Assembly (NCBI GenBank): GCA_963580455.1
Contig: OY756963.1
Location: 16,635,555-16,699,554 of the forward strand
Source of the DNA: Euonymus europaeus
Taxonomy: Eukaryota; Streptophyta; Magnoliopsida; Celastrales; Celastraceae
Length of the DNA stretch: 64,000 nucleotides
Direction of reading: 5' to 3'
Both the position numbers and the translations under genes were made by a program. The first letter of the stretch is position 1. Each line of letters begins with the position of its first letter. The notes below the pieces were generated by a model that worked only from the letters and a program-made list of their open reading frames with translations, was not told where the DNA came from and ran no database searches. Below are positions 47,901 to 60,179 of the stretch, one piece after another.

Positions 47901-50900
47901 GCTCAAAGAAACAGAAAGGTTGTAGATACCTATGCTCTGTTAACTTTTACTCTTGAACCAGGAAAGAAAACTATGTATGATCTTTATATAAAGATAATTC
48001 TTTCCCTGTTGGGATAAGGATGGGCTAAGACCAAAAAAAAAAAAAAAAGAGAACAAAAAAGAGGAGTTTTTGGCCTGGGGAAGCCTACAGCCTATTTATA
48101 AGTTATAACTTGAATCAGGGCTAGGTTGTAGTCCTTCCTCTCACACTAATAGTAATAATAATAAAAAATGACTTGTTAGCAAAAACAGGGTTGAGTTAAG
48201 CTAATATTCATTCAGCTCTAGCATTGCCTGGAACTTGATTAGGCTAGATGAATTTAGTCCATTGCAGCCCATTGAGCCATTACACTTGGTCCAAGTCTTT
48301 GGATAGACTGGGAGGGTTGCCTGCTCCAGTCCATCCTCAAGCCTCAAGTGAGAAAAGCTAAGAACAATTAAATTTGAAGAAAAACATTAGATTTTATACT
48401 AGGAAATTGAACGGGATGATGCTGTTAGAAATAGACAATCTATGTTTTCATTACATGTTTTTCTTATTCATTTCGGTAGGATACATCACATATAAATACG
48501 CTCACACACACACTCATCACAGCTCACACACAACTCACACAGCTCATCCACAGTTAGTTGTATACAGCTATGTGACTTAGCTGTATACAGCTCACACCCC
48601 CTCTCAATATGAGGATGATTACATACAAATCATCAAAAGTTTTCCAAGGGAAAAACGGAAATTGAGCAACATAAAACAAAAGCAGACCACACGGCTATAA
48701 CAGGATCACAATAATTGTGAACACATATCAAAATCCAAAACCAGATGAAAGATCAGCAAACCAGAACACCTTTACCGTATTAGAAGCATAGCCGACAACC
48801 AGAAGTAGAACCAACAACCAGAACCGAATAGAACACAAAATACTAAACAAGACCAGAACCAAATCAAAGTAGAGGCAGAGAGAAGCAGAAGAAACCAAAA
48901 ACCAAAGAAAAAACCAAGATACAAATCGGAACTAGCAAATAAATAGAACCTGAAGACAAATCGAAACCAACAAATTCAGAACCTAAAGACAAACCAGAAT
49001 CAGCAAATCAGGCTACATCTCAATCGGCTTCCCTTACTTCCAATCCTGACGGGGAAGCTTGCAAACTAGAAGTACTTGTAGTCAGTGCAACTACAGATGA
49101 CGGAGAAGAAATCATCTGCTGAAGGTGGGTGACTTGAGCACGAAGATCAGTCAAATCAGGGATACTCTCAATAGATGGAGACGAAACACCTTTCTTCAGG
49201 TATTGATTTTTCCAATGTCCTTTTTGATGACAGAAGACACATTCGTCCTGGGAAAGACGATCCCGAGGGCAAAAACCAGAAGTAGAACCCAAATCGGAAG
49301 AAGTACATAATAGTGGAGACTTCGGAGATGCGAGGAAAACATATGGGCTATAACTCATTGAAATGTTAGTCTTAAGTCTAATTTCTTTAGACTTAAGTTC
49401 CCGCAAAACAGCATCAATAGTAGGAAGAGGAGACCGATGCAAAAGATTCTCACGTAGGGTTTCAAATGGATTATCAAGTCCAGCCAAAAATTTAGTAAGA
49501 CGTCCGTCTTCCTTAAATTTCAAATAATCAGTAGTAGCTTTCAAGCTCTCTAGCTCTATCAATGCTAATTGATCCCACAGACTAATAATCTCTCGATAAT
49601 AGTCTTGTATGGATCGCCCTTCCTGGCGAATGAACATGATAGCCAAATCCAATTCATAACGTTTGACAATATTAACTTCCTGAAACAGTTCAGATAAATA
49701 TTGTCAGACATCTTTATCATAGGTATACTTGTTAGCAAACATCATACCAATGCAAGATTCAACAGAGTTGTGTAACCAAGTTAGAATTTGGGCATTCTCA
49801 GAATCCCAATTCTCAACAGACAAAGCAAAATCTTTTTTCTTTTCATCAGTGGGTCGAGAAATAGACCCAGAAACATACCCTCATTTCTTTCAGCCAAGAA
49901 GAAAATTCTTCATGACATTTGCTCAATACGGATAATTATCTCCAGTGAGACGAATATTCTGGAATGGTTGTGATCATTAGAACTTAGAAGCCATTTCAGC
50001 AATATGAGGGGTCAAAATAAAAATCTCAAAAATATTTAGGGCCGAACCCAAAGTTTCAGAAATATTGAGGATCAAACTATAAATTTCAGAAAGAGTGAGG
50101 ACCAAATGGCAAATGCCTAAAATATCAGGGATCAAACTGTACATTTTGGAAAATATTGGAGAGCAAACTGAAAATTTCAAAAAATCAAGGGATCAATCTG
50201 AAAACCAACAAATCAGTTGTTGAAAAAACCCCTAGATCCACCGAGTAAAGTCGACAAAAAGAGAACCAGCAAGCAGAGGAAAGAAGAAGAACCAGAAGCA
50301 ACAAATCAACCAAGATCGAACAAAGAGAGAACCAGCAGAGGAAAGAAGAAGGAACACACGAACCACCTGGAGATCGACCATAGAGAGCAGTGATTGGCAA
50401 ATCGAAAAAGTGAAGGGCAGATGAGAAGAATGAAGAACAGAGCAGAGAGGCGGAACTAGAAGAAACTAGAAGAAGTCGGAAGCCAGAGCTGAAGTCAGAG
50501 CTCCTATCAAGTAAAGAAGAGAGAGAAAGAACAGAAAAAGGATGGAGAGACATATCAGTGTAGCGGCGCCTTCGATACCATGTTAGAAATATTGCCAGAC
50601 GTCTTTAACATAGGTATACTTGTTAGCAAACATTATATGTGATGTATCCTACCGAAATGAATAAGAAAAACATGTAATGAAAACATAGATTGTCTATTTC
50701 TAACATGGTATCGAAGGAGTCGTTGCGCTGGTCTGTCTCTCCCTTCTTTACTTGATCGGAGCTTTGACTTCCGGCTTCTTCTAGTTTCTTCTGGTTCCAC
50801 CTCTCTGCTATGTTATTCATTCTTCTCATCTGCCCCTCACTTTTCCGATTTACCGATCACTGCTCTCTGTGGTCGATCTCCAGGTGGTTCGTGTGTGTTG

Positions 50901-53900
50901 CGTCTGGTCCTTCTTTCCTTTGCAAGTTCTCTATTTGGTTGATCTGTTGCTTCTGGTTCTTCTTCTTTCCTCTACTGGTTCTCTCTTTGTCGACTTTACT
51001 CGGTTGATCTAGGGGCTCTTTCAACGACTATTTTGCTGATATTCAGATTGACCCCTGATTTTTTTAAAATTTTTAGTTTGCTCCCCAATATTTTTTGAAA
51101 TTTATACTTTGGTCCCTGATATTTTAGGCGTTTGCAATTTGGTTCTCACTCTTTCTTAATTTGTAGTTTGATCCTCAATATTTTTGAACTTTGGATTTGG
51201 CCCCTAATATTTTTGTGATTTTCGTTTTGACCCCTCATATTGCTGAAATGACTTCTAATGATCGCAACCATTCCATTAATGTTCGTCTCACTAGAGATAA
51301 TTATCCGTATTGAGCAAATGTTATGAAGAGTTTTCTTCTTGGCCGAAAGAAATGGGGGTATGTTTCTGGGTCTATTTCTCTACCCACCGATGAAAAGAAA
51401 TAAGATTTTGCTTTGTCTGTTGAGAATTGAGATTCTGGGAATGCCCAAATTTTAACTTGGTTCCACAACTTTGTTGAATCTCGCATTGGTATGACGTTTG
51501 CTAACAAGTATACCTATGCTAGTCTGACAATATTTATCTGAATTGTTTCAAAAAGTTAATATTGCCAAACGTTATGAGTTGGATTTGGCTATCATATCCA
51601 TTCATAAGGAAGGGCGATCCGTACAAGACTATTATGAAAAATTACTAGTCTGTGGGATCAATTAGCATTGATAGAGCCGGAGAGCCTGAAGGCTTTTACT
51701 GATTTTTTGAAATTTAAGGAAGACGGACGTCTTACTAAATTTCTGGCTGGACTTGATAATCTATTTGAAATCCTACGTGAGAATTTTTTGCATCGGTCTC
51801 CTCTTCCTACTGTTGATGTTGCTGTGCAGGAACTTAAGTCTGAAGAAATTAGACTTAAGACTGACATTTCAATGAGTTCTGCCTCATCTGTTTTCCTCGC
51901 ATCTTTGAAGTCTCCACTATTATCTACTTCTTCCGGTTCTAGTTCTACTTCTGGTTTTCGCCATCGGGGTCGCCTTTTCCAGGACGAATGTGCCTTCTGT
52001 TATGAAAAAGAACATTGGAAAAATCAATGCCCGAAAAAAGGCATTTTGTCTCCATCTATTGGAAAGATTCCTGCTTTCACCGCTACTGAGAGTATCCCTG
52101 ATTTGACTGATCTTCGTGCTCAACTCTCCCACCTTCAGCAGATGATTTCTTCTCCGTCATCTGCATCTGCACTGACTACAAGTACTTCTGGTTTGCAAGC
52201 TTCCCTGTCAGGACTGAAAGTAAGGGAAGCCGATTGGGATATCGCCTGATTTGCTGATTCTGGTTTGTCTTTGGGTTCTGAATTTGCTTGTTTCGATTTG
52301 TATCTGGGTTTTTCCTTTGGTTTCTGGTTCTCTCTGCCTCTACTTTGATTTGGTTCTGGTCTTGCCAAGTATTGTGTGCTTTATTCACTTCTGGTTGTTG
52401 GCTATGCTTTTGACGCGGTAAAGGTGTTTTGGTTTGCTAATCCTTCTGGTTTTGGATTTTGATTTGTGTTCACAATTATTGCGATCATGTTATAGCCGTG
52501 TGGTCTGCTTTTGTTTTATGTTGCTCAAATTCCATTTTTTCCTTGACAAATTTTTGATGATTTGTATTTAATCGTCCTCAGTTTGAGAGGGGTTGTGAGC
52601 TGTATACAGCTAAGTGTGGATGAGCTGTGTGAGTTGTGTGTGAGCTGTGATGAGTGTGTGTGAGTTGTGTGTGAGCTGTGATGAGTGTGTGTGAGTATTT
52701 ATATGTACAAGACTATTAGCTGTATACAGCTCACAGATGCATAGTTCATAATATTGACACAGAAAAATCTTTCCAACCCCTAATAACAGCCTTTATTATG
52801 AGATGATAGTAGATGTTGCTGATGCAATGACTAGAATCAGAATAAAGATAGGTGCATGTAGCAAGACTTTTGTTAGTTTTGCTCATTTGATATAGGTTCC
52901 TAAGATCCGCATTTGATATAGTTTCTGAGATCCAATTTGACACTTGTTATGGCTGAATGATTCAAGATTGTGCTGCCATAAAATGCTGCTTTGGAGGATG
53001 ATTGGCGTTTAATCAAATTTTCATTTTGTGGATCAATCACTAACTGAAGATATTTTATATTACAAAATGTCTGATCTTGTAGGATTAGATTCATGATATG
53101 TATACGATCAAGATGAAATGTGCTGAATTGATATCCATTTACCTCCTTTTATGATTTCAATGAACTTTCTTCTTTTAATCTTTAATTCTTTGTATGTTAT
53201 TGAGTTAGTTTTTCCTGTATATATCTTTGTGCAATGCTTTTTTTTTCTTTCAGTAAGTTACGTAGTTCTATTCTTAATGTTTTGTTGAAAGGGGGGACTC
53301 GAGCCTTTCAGTTTGTACAATTGTAAGGACCACCACTATGTTAGTTGCGTTGTATTAAGTGTATGAACATTATTCTTTTATGTATAAAGAATCTTAGCAT
53401 TATTTCCTTTGATAAATGATTTGAATCTGCCTGTCAACATTTGATCTTTGATCTATCGTAATAGTACACAGCTGATCCATATATCCGTGCCTTATTTTTC
53501 TGTGCTTGCAATTCTCTATTGAGTTAATTTTAAATTTTCTGCATGCAGATTTCTGCTCAGAACTTGACCATGAAACGTCTTCGAGGTTATGAGATAAAGG
53601 TAGTCCATGTTCCTATTGGTACTGATGGATGTTAGGATTCAGTTCTTTTCTTTTCCTCCCTCTTTTCAACCGTGTTCCTTTTATTGTTGTGCATGTGATG
53701 CGGACTTAATTATGCCTTATTAACTCTTGGCATGGGTAGGTATGCTGTACACTAACAGCCGTGTCATTGATAAGCTCTTCTTTGCTTTGGTACTCGTACA
53801 TATGTAGGAAGGTCATCAACAGTTTAGCGGACTAAGGCCCAATTTAGAAAGTAGCGCATTAGAGAATCTAGTACATCCAATAAAATATTTTGATCTTTAT

Positions 53901-56560
53901 TTCTTCCTCCTACTAAGAACAAATATCCAAGAACCAAGTATCACAAATTTTGGGCATTGATGACTTCACTCCATTAAAGTCCCTCTTGTTCCTTTCCCTC
54001 TAAACACTCCACCAAATTCCCGAGGAATGAAGCTTACATTCATTCCAATCTCTATCCCCATGGTTATCATTCGAGGCCTCAATATAATTCTCACTGTACC
54101 ATCCATTACACATGAAATTCTTTAAGGAACACCATATCCAATGACTTCTTCGTCCACTTGCAATAAAAAAAACGTGATTGAAAGGTTTCTCCTTTCCCTT
54201 GCAATGGCAGCACATATTTGCCAGAAAAAGTACTCTGTTTTATAGGTTTTTCTTTGTTACACATATTTCCCTAAGTTTTCTATGCTGCCATCCCTGTTGA
54301 TTCAACCTTCCCTTGTTCATCACTTCCTCTTGACTGAAGCATGTCTGTTTTGAAAGAACTGTGAAAATCATTAAGTTGCAGAGAACTGGTCTTCTCGGTT
54401 ATATGCCCAAAATTAAAGGTCATGGATCAAAACAAAATGACCTTACTGATCCAGTCAATCTGGACATTTGAATTTGTATTTTTTTAAAGTTCTCCTTCAT
54501 TGCCCATCTATTTCAAATTAAAGCAACTTACAAGAAATAACAAAATGAAAAGCAATTATTACGCTGACATCATCTGTCTGACTGCTGAAATCAATTGGCT
54601 GACTGGTGGCCAACATCAATCAACCTTCTGGTTTCCTGACCACTTTTGACATGAATGTTGATAATTTGGTTTGTTCAAAGAGATTTAGTTGACAAACTGT
54701 TATAGTCAGTATTTTTGGGCTTTGGTTATCTATATTTGCTCTACACAACTATAATGCACTGAAGTTTTCACCTGACTATTTTCTGGCTATACCTTGGCAG
54801 GATAGGCACTGGGATTCATTTTATACATTCTACAGAAACACTACTGATAACAAGTATGTGCCTTATCATGTGGCCACTTCTCATGTATCTTCCATTGAAA
54901 TTTGTTTAGAAATCAACATAACAATGGTTGATCAGATCCATAAGATTCTTGACAATCTTGAAAATCTACAGAATCGTATGAACTGCTTATAGTTAATCCT
55001 TGGTTTTACTATTATCCAATAGGTGGGGTAGCCCTTATCTAACAAGGGATTTCTTTCACAACTTGGGATCAAAAATGGGAGATCAGCTGTTACTTGTTAT
55101 TGCTGAAGAAGGGGAAGAACTCGTTGCCGGAGCTCTTAATCTTATTGGAGGAGATACTCTATTTGGTCGCCTGTGGGGATGTCACCCAAGGGCATATTAT
55201 CCAAGTTTGCATTTTGAAGCATGCTATTACCAGGTTCAAATCTAACTATACTCTTTTTTTTTTGGTGAAAAAAAAGTTCTTTTGTTTTGCTATGTTGAAG
55301 GAATCTAACCTGAAACATTAAAAACTGAAGCAATCCATGTAAATGTCATGTTAAAAGCAAAAGTAAATTCATGTTCATGAGTCCAATGTTCTGAACCAAA
55401 ACATTTCCTACCGTGCTTTTTCTGCACAACATACTTTATGAACTCCCTAACTATGAATTCACTTTAAAAACACAAATGCACTCCAGATGACTACATCATG
55501 AAACTATATGATCTTCATTACCATTAAATAACTAGTTTACCACACTTTCTGGCACTCTTACAAGAAGTTTATACCCCTTAAAATATACATACACAGTTGG
55601 ATTCCAAGACCAATACACAATAACATCAGTTGGTAGGGTGGCGAGTTGAGAGAATTCATGTTGTACATCTTACTCACTCTATGAAGCATCTGACCTAGCA
55701 AAGGCAGTATCTCCAAGAAAAAGTCTCATCTACAGAAATCCCCTTCCGGAATTTTCACAATAGTGACCTGAAAGTTTTGATGATTTGTCATTAATTCTTG
55801 ATAAATGGATGATTTTTTGTTTTCTGTCTAAACTTTGTTTCATAGGCAATTGAGGCAGCTATTGAACTTGATCTAAACACTGTAGAGGCAGGAGCTCAGG
55901 GTGAGCATAAGATTCAGCGAGGTTATATGCCTGTGACAACTTACAGCTGCCATTACCTTATTGACGAAGGTTTCAGACAAGCTATAAATGAATTTTTAGT
56001 ACGTGAATCAAGTCAGGTATTTGTAAATATAGCACTAATGAGTTAAACTAATAGTAGCATGAGGCATTAGTTTTAGACTTTGTTCCTCGTACTTTGATGC
56101 ATACAAACATCATAAAGTCTTAATGTAGATTATGATGATTCGAAATGGGTACATTATCATCAGAAATTCTCCTTTATTGTTCTAATGACATCATTTTTGC
56201 TCCAAGGCCTACAAGTGTTGTGTCCTTTTTGCAGTCTTGTACAACTCATCTACTGCTCTCACTTGCTTTTAGCATCTTATGAGGTTATCCACAGCACTGA
56301 TATCAAACCACTACTTTCTTTTCCTGTTGTTTGGCAATGTTTTTTGTTCTTATTTTCATTCATCGTTCGTGTTTGTCAAGTTTATGCCATTGTTCCATTC
56401 TGAAAGATGTGAGCTCTCTTTGCAAGCACTAAAAGGACGAATGCATTTGTTTGCCTGTCTTGTATTTGCAAGCATCTGATTATTAATTTTTGATTTGCAG
56501 GTTAAACTTGTTATGAAACTATTACACGATTCCAGCCCGTTTAAGGATGGTATAGAATAG
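41990..56560 (+). CDS. FemAB-like (DUF482) N-acyltransferase family protein, 12 exons
   Basis: Exons: 41990-42052, 42804-42950, 43062-43244, 44654-44736, 44818-45016, 45694-45815, 46666-46732, 53549-53599, 54801-54853, 55023-55233, 55846-56016 and 56501-56560 (TAG). All borders are GT/AG with compatible phase, giving 469 residues and no break. Conserved stretches are DWDAINLDSTGPEKFNPFL, then HSYGEFVFDHSWADAY, CVPFTPVTGPRILL, KRKNIRQERKK, LTRDFFHNLG, WGCHPRAYYPSLHFEACYYQ and QGEHKIQRGYMP. This is the DUF482/FemAB-like GNAT-fold family of bacteria and plants, predicted to transfer acyl or aminoacyl groups; the plant substrate is unknown to me. The first about 50 residues are rich in S, R and small residues with few acids, suggesting a plastid transit peptide. 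Intron 7 (6.8 kb) contains paired retroelements. Confidence 0.92.
46733..48422. other. Intron 7 of the FemAB-like gene, left of the retroelement pair
   Basis: AT-rich intron sequence. No element or gene recognised. Confidence 0.5.
48423..48596 (-). repeat. 3' LTR of minus-strand gag-only element
   Basis: Minus-strand TGTGAGCTG start and TTCTAACA end. It contains GTGTGAGCTG-type short repeats and two copies of the perfect palindrome AGCTGTATACAGCT or a close variant. Confidence 0.8.
49020..49982 (-). pseudogene. gag: Copia-type gag, broken, minus strand
   Basis: The C-terminal 210 codons (49652-49020) are open: YYREIISLWDQLALIEL, then LAGLDNPFETLRENLLHRS, the knuckle region CVFCHQKGHWKNQY, and the end GLEVREAD followed by a stop. 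The last zinc-knuckle cysteine has become tyrosine. The N-terminal part (49982-49700) shows stops and shifts. It resembles the gag of the Copia at 17296-18222. Confidence 0.75.
50592..50632 (-). repeat. Displaced gag fragment at the centre of the inverted pair
   Basis: These 41 bases match 49703-49743 of the minus-strand gag. They lie between the stub of one LTR and the start of the other, where no gag sequence belongs. This suggests template switching or rearrangement when the pair formed. Confidence 0.7.
50633..52706 (+). mobile_element. Gag-only LTR element (TR-GAG type), plus strand
   Basis: 5' LTR remnant 50633-50705 (last 73 bp), primer site TGGTATCGAAGG at 50706-50717, leader, broken gag (51249-52249), no pol, purine-rich GTTTGAGAGGGG, and a 3' LTR from 52594 (TGTGAGCTG) that breaks off at about 52706. 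At 52720-52737 the LTR start reappears inverted. Its body is the reverse complement of 48423-50591. Confidence 0.75.
51249..52249 (+). pseudogene. gag: Copia-type gag, broken, plus strand
   Basis: From ATG at 51249 it reads MTSNDRNHSINVRL, then a stop, then VMKSFLLGRKKWGYVSG with further stops and a shift near 51520-51650. The C-terminal 193 codons (51668-52249) are open, with LAGLDNLFEILRENFLHRS and CAFCYEKEHWKNQC, in which the knuckle glycine is glutamate. It ends READWDIA. The two gag copies have different lesions in the same zinc knuckle. Confidence 0.75.
54000..54330 (-). pseudogene. LINE or RT-like zinc-binding remnant in intron 8
   Basis: The minus strand reads RLNQQGWQHRKL, a stop, then CCHCKGKEKPFNHVFF and SGIWWSV followed by a stop. 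This layout recalls the zinc-binding domain that follows reverse transcriptase in plant LINE-like sequences (C..C.....NHLFF, then WW). Only part of the domain is legible. Confidence 0.35.
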
Positions 56561-57616
56561 TTGAAGAAGGTTTATGACTAGGTAGGCTTCTGAATTTGTA
56601 AATGTCTTTATTAGTTTATTGAACTTATGGTAATTACATTTAAAATTCTGATAAAAAAAGGTTCATAACTTCACTTGTATATAATTAATTATATTAGATG
56701 ATACTCTTACTCTCTCTCTTTTCTTGTTCTCTTTTTGTTCTCTTTTTTTGAGAAGAAAAAGTAGTTCCATTAAAAACGGGAGTTGATACAATCCACATCA
56801 GAGTGGTCGAATGGACAAAGGGATGTCACGAATAAGAATACATTTTGACTGTATGAGAAACATGGCAATCAATATGTGCCGAAGCTAGACGAATTTCATC
56901 CAAAAGATGTCCATAAGGGGTGTAAAAATCAAACCAAATTGAAAATCAAATCGAGAGTCGAACCGAAATAGTTTTTCTGGCTCCATTTATCGGTTTTTTG
57001 TTTGGTTTCAGTTTTTACATTTTAAAAAATCAATTTTTACAGTTCAGTTCGGTTTATTATATTTTCACCATACATATATATATTTAAAAATATATACATG
57101 TCATTGAGTAGCTGGAAAAAAGGGCCTAGTCTATGGAGGTCTTTTAGGGTGTCGCACATTTTGTGCAAGACTACATAGGGTTGTAAGAGTTACGAGGAAG
57201 GTACTTTGATTTCGGGCTACATATATAAGGAAAATCAAGGTAAATGACACACACCAAGTAATATTCCTCTCTCTATCTAAGTTAAAGTGGCGAGTGGAGA
57301 ATACAGGCGGGCTTGTTAAGTAAAAGTGTTAGATGAGTTTGCTTTCAGTCATGAATTGCCTTCTCCACAATATAAAACAGCGAGGGAATCATCATGTGTT
57401 AGAACGACGGTCACCTTGTGAAAGAGGCACTTTTGAGAGAGAAAGAGGCGCTTTTGAGATTTTCTTGCTCTTGAAAGAGGCAAGGTTTTAATCGAAAGTG
57501 GGATGTGTTGTTTGTTTTTAGGAAAAATAAATAAATAAATTTAAAAGAAAAAGAAATGCATAAGTGTTGCTGGAGCAGCACTGTCGACAGAAAAGAGTGG
57601 TTTTAGAAAGGAAGTT
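56561..57616. other. Repeat-like intergenic DNA
   Basis: Nothing definite. Around 56920-57060 lies AACCAAA/AACCGAA-rich sequence of the kind seen in plant MITE-like repeats. Confidence 0.4.
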
Positions 57617-57676
57617 GCAGAGAGAGGGAGAGAGGGAGGGAGGGAGAAAGAGAGAGAGGGAGGGGGAGAGAGGGGG
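57617..57676. repeat. Purine-only GA/GGA tract
   Basis: About 60 bases almost entirely of A and G (AGAGAGGGAGAGAGGGAGGG-like). Confidence 0.9.
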
Positions 57677-57891
57677 TGCTTTTGATATTGTCTTGCTTTC
57701 AAAAGAGGTAAGTTTTTATTTCAAATTTTATATATTTATGCCATTTTTTTTATCATTCATGCTAGAATTGTGGTAAGTGTACGAATTAGAGTAAACTTGT
57801 AGGTTAAAAATGAAAGTCGAAGGAATTCTATGCATATTTGGAAAATGATTGCCTAAATGACAAATTTCTTCAATCTCGTTGATTGGATTAG

Positions 57892-60174
57892 TGTCACGCC
57901 CCGATCCGCGGAACGTGAGCTAAACGACAAAAGACATGAACTCACACTTAACTCGTCACAAACTGACATAAAATTTCAACAAATCTCTCCATAAATTGGA
58001 GAGTGCCACCCTGCACAAAATATAAAAATACACTTCTGTAATCAAGCCAGTAAACTCCAGAAACCCTCCACATTACGAGCCCCCAGGGGTTCCACAACAA
58101 TCACAAACATAACAATTACGGCACAGGAGTCCCGATCACACGGAGTCCCCTCCTGGCCCATCCAAATTAACCACAACGGCATACATGTACTACTACTCAC
58201 CATAACAAATATGATATCATAAACGAGAAAATGAACAACGCTAGACACACTCTAATACATCATGCCACCACGTCACGTCTCGCCACGCTGATATGGAGGA
58301 CTTGCACTAGTAGATGGCTCACCTGAAAGGTTAGGAATAAATAGGGTGAGCCGAATGCTCAGTAGGGATATAAAAAAGAATAACAAACAAGGCTGAAATG
58401 TGAAGAACATGATATATGCAGCAATATGCTATGTAAGCAATGTCTTCGTACACCCATCCGAACCTCCAAACATCCATCCCATGACTCCGGTAGGGTCGTG
58501 GACCGCTCCCACGCCTTCATCCTTCACCATATTCACCGGCACCGTAAATCGGTCCGCCCGGTAAATCCATGGAGAAGGTGAAAATTCATCAATACCATTT
58601 TTTTATTTCCATTCCATTCCACAATTTAATCACCCACGTCGAACCACCATTCCTAAACATGGAAACACCTGAACCCTTATCCGGTGATCCATCATGCCTC
58701 TAAATGCACCCTTTAAAATAATTCGAATGCAATGTCACATGAATCGCATCACATAAAGATTCAAACACATGTCAATCGAACTTAACACGTTTAGGGGTAA
58801 ATGCGTATATACATAGATAATAAATCAATTACAAGAAAGGTCATACAATAAATCATATAACGAGTTTGGCTCTCTTGGAACAATCAAGAGTAGCTCAAAG
58901 GTATTTACAGAAATTTAATAAGATACAGAAGATTCGAGAACTATAAAGGTTCAAGACTTTTACGAACAAGTGAAGTTTAACAACGAAGAGAAGGAGAAAT
59001 CCCTACCTCATGTCAACAACGCACAATCTCTATCACCCAACCAAGTTTCTTCCGAGTAAATTCACTAACCTATTTAATAAAATAAACATAAATTTAATTC
59101 AATAAGCGCAAACCTTCTAACATTCAAATTTCAAAATCCCATATTTCCAAAAAAAAAACTAATCCTATTTCTCTAAAACTCAACACTCCATCATCTACCA
59201 TGTTAATTAAGACTTAATATTAAAATACCATTTTTCTTATTTTCCTTTCCAGTTCAATCTCAGTTTAAATTATTATATACTAAGCAAAATTCCACTTAGC
59301 TTGTGTTTGTATATATTGGTGAAAAAAAAAAGAGAGACTAAATGGCTACTAGTTTTGTATCCAAAAAATAATGAAAATTTGATTGTGGACTTTGATCGAA
59401 CAATTGTTGTGCTCATGATTATGCAGCCACCTAAATGAAAGGAAACCAACTCAAAGACAAGTTCAACCATATCCACTAAAATCTCACTAAGCATAAATAA
59501 ATAGAAATTTCCACTAGTGATTCACTCGGTGCCTTCCCACTACAACATATATCTATATATATATAGACATACATACATATATCTATATATATACATATAT
59601 ATAACATAACCCATTGACTTGATTAACAACTGTAAGTCTAAGGAGTATCAAAAACTACATACCAATGGCAATTGAAGCAAGCTAGTAGTAAAATCTCTCT
59701 CCCCAATAGGACGAAATCACTCACCAAAAGTAAATCACCTCCTAGAACCACCTCCCAGCTCTTTCTTATCTTCGAAAATATCTCACTTCCATTTGAACCC
59801 TAACACATTTAGCTAACATCATTGGGCCTATCCCTGGGCTTCTTCTTTGGACCTAAACTCTTGGGTTTAACCATGCTTCTATTGCACCAAATAAAACTTT
59901 CGTATTAAACCAACTCATTTGCTCACTTTTACCGTGAAGTGAAATAATGAAAAATCTATATATTCTTTAACTATTATATTTATACTTACTTAACTTCATG
60001 TACATATATGTACCTCTAACATATATGTATTTATTTATATAGCCACGTCTAAGATTATCAAGCAAATTGACATGTCGTTGTTTTTTCCTTCTTCCATATA
60101 TATGTTTATATTTTGAACTAAATTATTTTTTTTTCTTATTATTTTTTTTATTTTTTTCGGAACGGGATTTTACA
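57892..60174. mobile_element. Solo LTR, 2,283 bp
   Basis: It begins TGTCACGCCCCGATCC and ends GGGATTTTACA, with a perfect 5-bp duplication ATTAG at 57887-57891 and 60175-60179. No coding region, primer site or second LTR lies between. TG...CA ends plus the 5-bp duplication are diagnostic of an LTR retrotransposon insertion; an internal recombination between two LTRs would leave just this. The size favours Ty3/Gypsy. Orientation is not certain. Confidence 0.8.
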
Positions 60175-60179
60175 ATTAG

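Larger units (their letters stand above)
48423..50591 (-). mobile_element. Gag-only LTR element (TR-GAG type), minus strand
   Basis: Read on the minus strand: a 5' LTR reduced to about 11 bp (50591-50581), primer site TGGTATCGAAGG (50580-50569), a leader, a decayed gag, a polypurine tract beside 48597, and a complete 3' LTR (48596-48423, 174 bp, TGTGAGCTG to TTCTAACA). No pol was found between gag and the LTR. Plant TR-GAG elements carry gag alone and depend on other Copia elements. It is inverted relative to the element at 50633-52706. Confidence 0.75.
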
